Below, one piece after another: positions 1-5,714 of a stretch of DNA of 5,726 bases. Source of the DNA: Lachnospiraceae bacterium (lineage in GTDB: Bacteria > Bacillota > Clostridia > Lachnospirales > Lachnospiraceae); the NCBI GenBank assembly GCA_003519685.1, contig DOWG01000158.1:1-5726 (forward strand), given 5' to 3'. How positions within the stretch are numbered: the first letter of the stretch is position 1; each line of letters opens with the position of its first letter. The translations under genes and the position numbers were made by a program. The notes beneath the pieces were generated by a model. It worked only from the letters and a program-made list of their open reading frames with translations, ran no database searches and was not told the DNA's origin.

Positions 1-2681
1 CTGCTTTTGTCCCTGATTTTATTCTCCAGATCCGTAATGGTCTGCTGGTGGGCTTCTATCATCGCCTGTGTGCTTAAGATCGTTTGCTTACGCTCCTCCA
101 CAAGCGCAGAGGATTTTAAGGAAGCTTCCTTAAGCGCAGCAATTTCTTCATAAAGCTTTTCAATCTCCCGCTTTACACGTCTCACATTTTCCAGAAGGAA
201 CTGATTGCTTTGTTCCAGGGCGGAAAAATCCATCCGAAGACCCGATACTTTCTCATTTGCAAGACGTTCCTGCTCCCGTTCCTCTTCCAGCCGCTGATTG
301 ATACTTTCAATCAAAGTTTCCTTCTCTTTATTCTGCTCTATGTTTTCGGTTAAGGATTGATTTAATTTATTTAAATTTTCTTTTAGTTCCTTCGCTTGAA
401 TATCGATTTCATGTAATTCCTTCGTATACTCTAAAAATACTGCCTCGGATTCCTCTTTTTTGGCAAGCTCTCTGTCCAAATTCATTTTCGCCGTATTCTG
501 CTCCAGAAATTTCTCCTGCAGAGATACTTTGGCTTCCTCCAGCTTCTCGCGAAGGGATACCTTCTTTCGTTTTTCCCCTTCCTTCTGCGAAAGCAGTTTC
601 ACCGCTTTATGCTGCAGGGCAGTTACCTGTTTTTCCATCTCTTCGATTTCACGGCGTCTTCCAAGTAAATTGCTTGCATTTCGATACGCTCCACCGGAAA
701 TCGAACCGCCCGGCGTCAGAAGCTCTCCTTCAATCGTTACAATTCGAAGGGTATAATGATATTTTCTTGCGATTGCCGCGGCATGATCCATATGATCTAC
801 GACAATGATCTTCCCCAGCAAATAATTGATTAACGGCTGATATTTTGCTTCTGCTTTGACTAAGTCGGCAGCAATCCCAATGACACCGGCTTCCTGTAAT
901 GCCCTCTCGTTATGTAATCTGGAACCGGAACTCATATTCGTCAATGGCAGGAACGTTGCACGGCCGTATTTGTTCTTCTTTAGATATTGAATCAATTCCT
1001 TCGCCGTTTCTTCATCCTCGGTAACAATATTCTGAATCGTTCCGCCAAGAGCAGTCTCAATTGCCGTTTCATAATCCTTGTTAACCTTAATAATATCTGC
1101 AACTACACCGATAATGCCCGGGAGCTGATTCTTACGCTCCATGACTCTTTTAATACTGTTGCCATAACCTTCATAGCGTTCAGTTAGATTAATTAAGGAT
1201 TCCAATCTGGATTTTTCACTTAAAAACTGTCCCTGTGCCTCATTATACTCTGCTGTTATATGATCAATCCTATCCTGCGTCTCCAGAATGGATTTTTCGA
1301 ACAATTCATTCCCTCTGGTTTGAAGAAGAATTTCCTCGGAGATGCTCTTTAACTTCTCCTTACAGGAGCTAATCGCATCAAGATACTGGCTTTCATCACT
1401 TTTATTCTTAATGATTTTCTGGTTCAGCTCCGCCTTACGGATCGTATTCTGCTCCAGCATGGTTTCATAACGCTGCATATTGGTCTTGATTCCGGAATTC
1501 AGGTTCAGAAATTCGAAAATCGCGTTGTTGCATTCCTCAATCTCCTTGGAAGAAAGAGTAATGTTTTCCTTTTTCTGATTCAATTCCTCCAGTGCGGCGC
1601 TCAGCTGATCGTCCATCGTAGAAATCTTCTCATCAATGAGAGTCTTCTCTGCCAGATACTTTTGCTCTTCCTCCTTTTTTACTAGGATATCCTGCTCATG
1701 CGTACGGATATTGCTTTGTACATAATCATCGCTTTGCAGCGCAGAACTGATTTGCTCATTTAAAAGCTTGATTTCCCCTTCTGCTTTTTCCTTTTTCAGC
1801 TTAAGCTCATTATAGGAATTTTTGTCTTCCTCGATTCCCGCACTGCACTCCTCCAGCTGCTTTTCCAGATTCAGATATTCTTCTTTGGTATTTTCATAGG
1901 ACTGCTTCGTCTGATTATAATCCGCCACAGCAATATCCGATTTTTCGGTAATCTGATCCTTGGCCGTGTGCAGCCGGTTATATTCTTTTAAGAATTGGTT
2001 CACCTCAAGTTTTTTTAACTCTTCCTTCTGTTTTAGATATACCTTCGCTGTAGCCGATTGCTTCTCCAGAGGCACAAGCTGTTTTTCTATTTCACTTAAT
2101 ATGTCCGTGATACGAAATAGATTCTGCTTTTCTTCTTCCAGATTTTTTTCTGCTGTGGCTTTTCTGCGTTTGAATTTAACAATCCCGGCTGCTTCGTCAA
2201 ATAACTCTCTTCGGTCCTCCGGTTTGCCGCTTAGAATTTTATCGATCTGCCCCTGTCCGATAATCGAGTAACCTTCTTTTCCAATACCGGTGTCCATGAA
2301 AAGCTCCTGTACATCACGCAGCCGGCAGGGAGAACCGTTAATGAGATATTCACTTTCCCCGGAACGATATACCCTTCTTGCCACTATCACTTCATCGTAT
2401 TCAATCGGCAGTTTATGATCGGAATTATCCAGGGTAATTGCAACATAAGCATAACCTAAAGGTTTTCTTGTCTGGGTTCCGGCGAAAATAATGTCCTCCA
2501 TTTTCGAGCCTCTAAGCTGTTTCGCACTCTGCTCCCCCAGAACCCATCGGACTGCATCTGCAATATTGCTCTTACCACTGCCGTTTGGTCCTACAATACC
2601 GGTGATGCCATCATGAAATTCTAAGACGATTTTATTGGCAAAGGATTTAAAGCCGTAGATTTCAATACTTTTTAAATACAT
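1..2681 (-). CDS. smc: Chromosome segregation ATPase SMC (5' part; C-terminus outside window)
   Basis: This encodes the structural-maintenance-of-chromosomes ATPase, which in bacteria dimerises, binds ScpA/ScpB and extrudes or tethers DNA loops to compact and segregate the chromosome. About 893 codons are visible. The N-terminal head starts MYLKSIEIYGFKSF and carries a Walker A motif GPNGSGKSN at residues 31-39 (Lys37), an arginine-finger LRG at 56-58 (Arg57) and a Q-loop YSIIGQGQIDKIL with Gln143. A long charged, Glu/Lys-rich coiled coil follows. The hinge spans roughly 515-635 (LPGIIGVV from 520, ALGGTIQNIV near 545), then TPGGSISGG at 656-664 and the returning coil. The family is usually near 1,190 residues, so the returning coil's end, the ABC signature and Walker B lie beyond the left edge. 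Spot checks of the frame at both ends, the head, the hinge and the coil found no break. The ATG has GGGAG seven bases upstream. It lies 77 bases after rnc and is probably cotranscribed with it. Confidence 0.97.
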   Translation of the reverse strand, partial: MYLKSIEIYGFKSFANKIVLEFHDGITGIVGPNGSGKSNIADAVRWVLGEQSAKQLRGSKMEDIIFAGTQTRKPLGYAYVAITLDNSDHKLPIEYDEVIVARRVYRSGESEYLINGSPCRLRDVQELFMDTGIGKEGYSIIGQGQIDKILSGKPEDRRELFDEAAGIVKFKRRKATAEKNLEEEKQNLFRITDILSEIEKQLVPLEKQSATAKVYLKQKEELKKLEVNQFLKEYNRLHTAKDQITEKSDIAVADYNQTKQSYENTKEEYLNLEKQLEECSAGIEEDKNSYNELKLKKEKAEGEIKLLNEQISSALQSDDYVQSNIRTHEQDILVKKEEEQKYLAEKTLIDEKISTMDDQLSAALEELNQKKENITLSSKEIEECNNAIFEFLNLNSGIKTNMQRYETMLEQNTIRKAELNQKIIKNKSDESQYLDAISSCKEKLKSISEEILLQTRGNELFEKSILETQDRIDHITAEYNEAQGQFLSEKSRLESLINLTERYEGYGNSIKRVMERKNQLPGIIGVVADIIKVNKDYETAIETALGGTIQNIVTEDEETAKELIQYLKKNKYGRATFLPLTNMSSGSRLHNERALQEAGVIGIAADLVKAEAKYQPLINYLLGKIIVVDHMDHAAAIARKYHYTLRIVTIEGELLTPGGSISGGAYRNASNLLGRRREIEEMEKQVTALQHKAVKLLSQKEGEKRKKVSLREKLEEAKVSLQEKFLEQNTAKMNLDRELAKKEESEAVFLEYTKELHEIDIQAKELKENLNKLNQSLTENIEQNKEKETLIESINQRLEEEREQERLANEKVSGLRMDFSALEQSNQFLLENVRRVKREIEKLYEEIAALKEASLKSSALVEERKQTILSTQAMIEAHQQTITDLENKIRDKS

Positions 2682-2758
2682 TACCTGTCTCCCATCTGTT
2701 TTCTTGTGCTCATTTATCGAAAAGGTGAGTTCTTTAAGGTGGCCGGAATCTTACTGTT

Positions 2759-3478
2759 TTACTGCCTTGTTTTCTTGCTCTTTAATTTCTGGATCGCCTG
2801 ATAAGCCGCTTCCTGCTCGGCTGCTTTCTTGGTACGGCCGACACCGCATCCGATTTCTTCGTTACCGATGATGACGGCAATGGTAAACGTCTTATGATGA
2901 TCCGGACCGTCCTCCGAAATTAACCGGTAGTGAATTTTTTGGTTATGATTATCATTTTGGACGATTTCCTGTAAGATAGTCTTACTATCGAAAAAGAGAG
3001 CTTTATTGTTCAGATTATCCAGTATAAACCTGTGAATAAACTCTTTTGCATTAGTAAAACCACCATCAAGGTAGATTGCTCCAATAACCGCCTCAAGAGA
3101 ATCCGATAGAATAGAATCCCGCTCCCGGCCGCCGGAGGTGTCCTCCCCTTTTCCAAGCAGTATAAACTGACCGATACCGATATCTCTTGCACAGGCGGAC
3201 AAGGTCTGTTCACATACAATACTGGCTCGGAATTTGGTCAAATCCCCTTCGGTAACATCCCTATATTCCTTATATACATACTCGCTTGTCACAAGCTCCA
3301 GGACAGCATCCCCAAGGTACTCCAGACGTTCATTGTTATCCTCCCGAGGCATTCTCATTTCATTTGCATAGGAACTATGCGTCAGGGCATGTAGTAAGAT
3401 GGTAGGATCTGAAAATTGATACTTAATCTTATTTTCAAGCGTTAATAGAATTGTTTCTGCTTTTTTACGTGTATTCAT
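2759..3478 (-). CDS. rnc: Ribonuclease III
   Basis: RNase III is a homodimeric, magnesium-dependent endonuclease that cuts double-stranded RNA, processing the rRNA precursor, mRNAs and antisense duplexes in the cytoplasm. From the ATG the protein has 239 residues, close to the usual 220-250. The nuclease domain contains the signature NERLEYLGDAVLELV, with Glu50, Glu53 and Asp57 matching E. coli Glu38, Glu41 and Asp45. Glu77 lies in TEGD, and Asp126/Glu129 lie in ILSDSLEAVIG, so the catalytic set is complete. A double-stranded RNA-binding domain covers about 164-234, with GPDHHKTF and the basic helix TKKAAEQEAA. An in-frame TTG at 3488-3490 would add four residues (MFLY), but it lies only two bases after GGAGG, so I prefer the ATG, although its 14-base spacing is long. 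The gene appears to have its own promoter upstream, and smc follows. RNase III autoregulates through its leader in E. coli; that is only a possibility here. Confidence 0.96.
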   Translation of the reverse strand: MNTRKKAETILLTLENKIKYQFSDPTILLHALTHSSYANEMRMPREDNNERLEYLGDAVLELVTSEYVYKEYRDVTEGDLTKFRASIVCEQTLSACARDIGIGQFILLGKGEDTSGGRERDSILSDSLEAVIGAIYLDGGFTNAKEFIHRFILDNLNNKALFFDSKTILQEIVQNDNHNQKIHYRLISEDGPDHHKTFTIAVIIGNEEIGCGVGRTKKAAEQEAAYQAIQKLKSKKTRQ

Positions 3479-3491
3479 GTAAAGAAACAAT

Positions 3492-3498
3492 ACCTCCC
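3492..3498 (-). promoter_or_regulatory. rnc ribosome binding site with unusual spacing
   Basis: GGGAGGT on the minus strand is a strong Shine-Dalgarno match, but GGAGG is two bases from an in-frame TTG (3490) and 14 bases from the ATG (3478). Neither spacing is ideal. The TTG is too close for normal initiation, so the ATG is favoured, possibly at reduced efficiency. Confidence 0.7.
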
Positions 3499-3521
3499 TT
3501 CAATTGTTAGCACCCTTATTC

Positions 3522-3537
3522 TGTATAAATTTATACA
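3522..3537. repeat. Perfect 16-bp palindrome in the rnc leader
   Basis: TGTATAAATTTATACA is an exact palindrome about 45 bases upstream of the rnc start codon. It overlaps the end of the first AATCGGAA octamer. Such a fully symmetric 16-mer is typical of a dimeric repressor site, but it does not match the Fur, LexA, CcpA, FapR or arginine-box patterns as I remember them. No regulator can be named. Confidence 0.6.
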
Positions 3538-3569
3538 ATCGGAAGCTATAATCATAATTTCAATCGGAA
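3536..3569. repeat. Direct repeat CAATCGGAA x2 upstream of rnc
   Basis: The nine-base word CAATCGGAA occurs at 3536-3544 and again at 3561-3569, 25 bases apart start to start. The core AATCGGAA recurs in two other spacers of this window. The copies lie in the predicted rnc leader, between the promoter and the ribosome binding site. Confidence 0.7.
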
Positions 3570-3622
3570 CAACAGGAAAATAAACGAGCCCATTCGTCTG
3601 CCATTCACAAAACTATCTCTCT

Positions 3623-3651
3623 ATTTTAAAACGAAATTCTTGTCTTTGCAA
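3623..3651 (-). promoter_or_regulatory. Predicted sigma-A promoter for rnc-smc
   Basis: On the minus strand TTGCAA (3646-3651, four of six matches to the -35 consensus) and TAAAAT (3623-3628, five of six to the -10) are exactly 17 bases apart. It lies after the terminator and before rnc. Transcription from about 3616 would give a leader near 138 bases that contains two AATCGGAA octamers and a perfect palindrome. Confidence 0.55.
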
Positions 3652-3706
3652 GCAGGAATAATCCCCATACAGATACAGGGTCCCTGCAAAATACGGGCCA
3701 TTTGAT

Positions 3707-3744
3707 TAAATAAGAAAAGAGCAACAAAAACTGCTCAGTTGCTC
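3707..3744 (-). terminator. Intrinsic terminator after acpP
   Basis: Reading the minus strand, GAGCAAC (3738-3744) pairs with GTTGCTC (3719-3725) around a 12-base loop and is followed directly by TTTTCTTATTT. A stable stem plus U-rich tail fits a factor-independent terminator for the plsX-acpP transcript. The same bases on the plus strand have no T tract, so it acts only in the direction of these genes. Confidence 0.75.
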
Positions 3745-3847
3745 ATTTACCAGATAATATCTTACTTTGCAGAAAACCGTAACGTTTAACAAGACGAATC
3801 GGCAAGCTGCTTTGCTGGACAAGAGGGAATTCTCCCATATCAAATTA

Positions 3848-3904
3848 GCTGAATGAAATCAGCTTTCGATACACTTCGTATTAATCTATCTGATTTCATC
3901 CAGC
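3848..3904 (-). repeat. 15-bp hairpin immediately downstream of acpP
   Basis: GCTGAATGAAATCAG (3848-3862) pairs with CTGATTTCATCCAGC (3890-3904). In the minus-strand RNA this is 15 pairs including one G-U wobble, with a 27-base loop that can itself form a small ATAC/GTAT stem. It begins 31 bases after the acpP stop. No T tract follows on either strand, so it is more like an mRNA end-protecting or processing hairpin than a terminator. Confidence 0.7.
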
Positions 3905-3935
3905 AATGGCAATGTTTCTAACTGCAAAGCTTTCT

Positions 3936-4169
3936 TTAATTGTTTAATGCATTCTTGATCTGTTCAACCGCATCTGCTACGGTATCAATCTTTTCTGCGT
4001 CTTCATTCGCAATTTCAATATCAAACTCTTCCTCAATCCCCATGATAATTTGAAATATATCCAGAGAATCTGCACCCAAATCATCTACAAAGGTAGTATC
4101 CATTGTTATTTCATCTTCATCCACATTTAAAACTTCGCTTATAATTTTTTGTAACTTTTCAAACTCCAT
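3936..4169 (-). CDS. acpP: Acyl carrier protein
   Basis: This is the small acidic carrier that holds growing fatty acyl chains as thioesters on a 4'-phosphopantetheine arm and passes them among the fatty acid synthase enzymes and PlsX. It has 77 residues, the standard length, and is strongly acidic. The attachment motif DLGADSLD lies at residues 30-37, with Ser35 as the modified serine, followed by recognition helix II and a typical IEEEFDIEI stretch. One oddity is the start of helix II, which reads DSLDIFQIIMGIEEEF: Phe39 and Gln40 replace the Val and Glu of the E. coli-type DSLDTVELVMALEEEF. The start ATG is preceded by GAAGGGTGA at a suitable distance. It lies 230 bases downstream of plsX, and no clear promoter is visible in that gap, so cotranscription with plsX is likely. 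A strong terminator follows before rnc. Confidence 0.97.
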   Translation of the reverse strand: MEFEKLQKIISEVLNVDEDEITMDTTFVDDLGADSLDIFQIIMGIEEEFDIEIANEDAEKIDTVADAVEQIKNALNN

Positions 4170-4269
4170 AATAATTCACCCTTCTTTTCAAGATTTATTC
4201 GTTGATTTAAGGGTTAAAAGCCTTCCTAACAAATCGTCTCCTTCAATTTGCACAAATTAGGGAAATACT

Positions 4270-4337
4270 TAAGTAATCGGAACGTACTTCAATCAAATGA
4301 GAATGTGTTGCGAATGAAATATGTTTCCGATTACTTA
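4270..4337. repeat. Long inverted repeat between plsX and acpP
   Basis: A 13-base perfect inverted repeat (TAAGTAATCGGAA at 4270-4282, complement at 4325-4337) is extended inward, after a one-base bulge, by nine further positions of which seven are exact complements and one more can wobble-pair on either strand. The remaining loop is about 18 bases. It carries two copies of the AATCGGAA octamer in opposite orientation. It could fold as a long RNA hairpin in a plsX-acpP transcript, or be a small inverted-repeat insertion. No T tract follows on either strand. Confidence 0.75.
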
Positions 4338-4363
4338 TCAATGTATAAATTATGCAAATTGAT
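4337..4363. repeat. AT-rich hairpin downstream of plsX
   Basis: ATCAA and TTGAT arms enclose the near-palindrome TGTATAAATTATGCA, giving about twelve pairs with one G-T wobble and a two-base bulge. It is almost entirely A and T and has no T tract typical of a terminator. Its TGTATAAATT core is identical to one half of the perfect palindrome before rnc at 3522-3537. Confidence 0.5.
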
Positions 4364-4399
4364 GAAGGGGGTTTTATAAATCGCCTTTTGACACTTAAA

Positions 4400-5410
4400 T
4401 CATTCGTTATTACTTAAATTTTTCTCAATTTTTTCATTGATGCGCTGTTCCGTAAAGGTAACACATTGAAGAATGGAATTGCGTATTTCCACACCCTTAG
4501 AGCTGCCATGCGTTTTTACAACAAGCCCTTTTAATCCAAGTAAAGGAGCACCACCGTATTTTGTTGCATCAAAATCCTGCAAAGTTTCTTTTAATGCCGG
4601 TTTTGCTAAAAGTGCACCAATTTTACTCTTGGTCGTACTCATAAGCCCTTCTTTGATTTTCTTCATCAGTGCCATGCCAAGTCCTTCATAGAGCTTTAAG
4701 ATAACATTACCTACAAAAGCTTCGCATACAATGACATCGGCGCCTCCATAAGGAATTTCTCTGGCTTCAATGCTTCCGATAAAATTAATATCATTGCAAT
4801 TTTTCAGCAATGGAAAAGTTTCTTTTACCAGCATATTGCCCTTTTCTTCCTCCGCACCGATATTCACAATTGCAACTCTGGGATTCTCAATTCCTATGAT
4901 ATCCCGCATATAAATCGAACCCATCTTTGCAAACTGTACCAAATGGGAAGGTCTGGCATCTACATTCGCACCGCAGTCAATTAATAAGGATACTCCGTTA
5001 ATTGTTGGGATAATCGGAGCTAACGGCGGCCGTTCTACTCCCTTAATTCTTCCGACAATCAACTGTCCGCCTGCCAATACCGCACCGGTGCTCCCGGCGG
5101 ATACAAATGCATCTGCTTCCCCACTCTTCACCAAATTTAATGCGACGACGATGGAGGAATCCTTTTTCCGACGGATTGCCAAAACAGGTGCTTCATTGTT
5201 GGATATGATATTCTCCGCATGTACAACTTCAATACGTGTCTTATCATAATCATACTCGCTTAGTCCCTTCTGAATGACATCTTCTTTTCCGACCAGTAAT
5301 ATCCTGATATCCTCTCGATCCCGGACCGCCAGTACAGCTCCCTTGATGATTTCGTCCGGTGCATAATCACCGCCCATGGCATCAACTGCAATCTTAATCG
5401 TGTTCTGCAT
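4400..5410 (-). CDS. plsX: Phosphate acyltransferase PlsX
   Basis: PlsX converts acyl-ACP and inorganic phosphate to acyl-phosphate, which the membrane enzyme PlsY then uses to acylate glycerol-3-phosphate, the first step of phospholipid synthesis in most bacteria. It is a peripheral membrane protein. The 336 residues match the family length. Motifs in order are VDAMGGDYAP at 9-18, SAGSTGAVLAGG at 104-115, LIDCGANVDARP at 143-154, VNIGAEEEKGN at 182-192, GGADVIVCEAFVGNVILK at 222-239, YGGAPLLGLKG at 285-295 and HGSSKG at 301-306. The reading frame stays open 17 codons further to a TTG at 5461, but the ATG at 5410 has GAGG six bases upstream and begins exactly where the family does, so I use it. 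A plausible promoter lies about 90 bases upstream. acpP, the carrier of its substrate, follows. The small L32 gene rpmF, often found just before plsX, is not seen in the 316 bases available. Confidence 0.97.
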   Translation of the reverse strand: MQNTIKIAVDAMGGDYAPDEIIKGAVLAVRDREDIRILLVGKEDVIQKGLSEYDYDKTRIEVVHAENIISNNEAPVLAIRRKKDSSIVVALNLVKSGEADAFVSAGSTGAVLAGGQLIVGRIKGVERPPLAPIIPTINGVSLLIDCGANVDARPSHLVQFAKMGSIYMRDIIGIENPRVAIVNIGAEEEKGNMLVKETFPLLKNCNDINFIGSIEAREIPYGGADVIVCEAFVGNVILKLYEGLGMALMKKIKEGLMSTTKSKIGALLAKPALKETLQDFDATKYGGAPLLGLKGLVVKTHGSSKGVEIRNSILQCVTFTEQRINEKIEKNLSNNE

Positions 5411-5413
5411 ATT

Positions 5414-5420
5414 CTTCCTC
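5414..5420 (-). promoter_or_regulatory. plsX ribosome binding site (decides the start)
   Basis: On the minus strand GAGGAAG precedes the ATG at 5410, with GAGG six bases away, a normal Shine-Dalgarno distance. The upstream in-frame TTG at 5461 has no comparable site, so this supports the shorter 336-residue PlsX. Confidence 0.85.
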
Positions 5421-5477
5421 GTTTCTGCGCTGCTTTGTTTGTCGATTTGCTTACGAAACAATTCTCGCCAAGCGAAA

Positions 5478-5493
5478 TTAAGCAGTAAGCTAA
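5478..5493. repeat. Short direct repeat just after predicted plsX transcription start
   Basis: TAAGC occurs twice with a two-base gap (TAAGCAGTAAGC) inside TTAAGCAGTAAGCTAA, which is also weakly symmetric. It falls within the first twenty bases downstream of the predicted plsX start point, where a repressor could bind. It does not match the FapR or FabT operators as I remember them, so the regulatory reading is speculative. Confidence 0.3.
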
Positions 5494-5503
5494 CCTATAA
5501 AAC

Positions 5504-5532
5504 AATATACTCGATATCTATATAAAAATCAA
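5504..5532 (-). promoter_or_regulatory. Predicted sigma-A promoter for plsX-acpP
   Basis: On the minus strand a -35 box TTGATT (5527-5532) and a -10 box TATATT (5504-5509) are separated by exactly 17 bases. Matches to TTGACA/TATAAT are four of six and five of six. Transcription would start near 5497, giving a leader of roughly 87 bases before plsX. It is the best-scoring pair I found by eye in this spacer, but no expression evidence exists. Confidence 0.6.
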
Positions 5533-5653
5533 CCACATTTTAACTTCATAATCGGAATTGGTATAAGATATAAGGATGTTACTATTCACACCCCCATGTA
5601 TACTATGTTATGATTTTGACAAATGTATCCGAATCGGAGACGCTTTCGCTTAG

Positions 5654-5714
5654 TTGCATTACATAGCGGTACATAAGGCTCCAAAATACGGAGCCAAAGT
5701 ACCGACGAATGCAA
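5654..5714. repeat. Three-tier imperfect palindrome / long hairpin
   Basis: Three nested pairs of arms share one centre: TTGCATT (5654-5660) with AATGCAA (5708-5714), CGGTAC (5667-5672) with GTACCG (5699-5704), and GGCTCC (5677-5682) with GGAGCC (5690-5695) around a seven-base loop. That gives 19 perfect pairs with small internal loops. Neither side is followed by a T tract, so it does not look like a normal intrinsic terminator. It may be a palindromic intergenic repeat or a folded RNA element. Confidence 0.75.

Larger units (their letters stand above)
3479..3935. other. Long acpP-rnc spacer, no gene
   Basis: This 457-base gap is unusually long for an otherwise tight gene cluster. In transcription order it contains the acpP hairpin, about 100 bases with nothing recognised, the intrinsic terminator, a GC-richer hairpin near 3680-3699 whose loop contains GTATTTTG, the rnc promoter, the paired octamers, the palindrome and the rnc ribosome binding site. 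I found no convincing small open frame. Confidence 0.65.

Noticed and set aside
460..2271. Plus-strand open frames of about 66 to 103 codons inside smc (460-756, 987-1187, 1960-2271)
   Set aside because: They lie antisense to a continuous, strongly conserved SMC coding frame. Their Ser/Phe/Arg-rich compositions are what the complement of Glu/Lys-rich coiled coil produces.
3010..3219. Second minus-strand frame inside rnc
   Set aside because: It overlaps the conserved nuclease domain in another frame and has no recognisable product.
3522..3904. CRISPR array or tandem repeat in the acpP-rnc spacer
   Set aside because: Only two nine-base copies are present, without regular repeat-spacer units.
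3848..3904. Intrinsic terminator at the acpP hairpin
   Set aside because: No T tract follows the stem on either strand; the true terminator-like structure is further on at about 3707-3744.
4473..4691. Plus-strand open frame inside plsX
   Set aside because: It is antisense to the conserved C-terminal PlsX motifs and resembles no known protein.
5260..5505. Minus-strand open frame overlapping the 5' end of plsX
   Set aside because: It overlaps the well-supported plsX start in another frame, and its beginning spans the predicted promoter and leader.
5601..5624. Possible second promoter TTGTCA ... TATACA on the minus strand
   Set aside because: The spacer is only 14 bases, too short for a sigma-A promoter.
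5595..5666. Short plus-strand frame of 18 codons from ATG at 5610
   Set aside because: It has no ribosome binding site, is very short and overlaps the arm of the hairpin.
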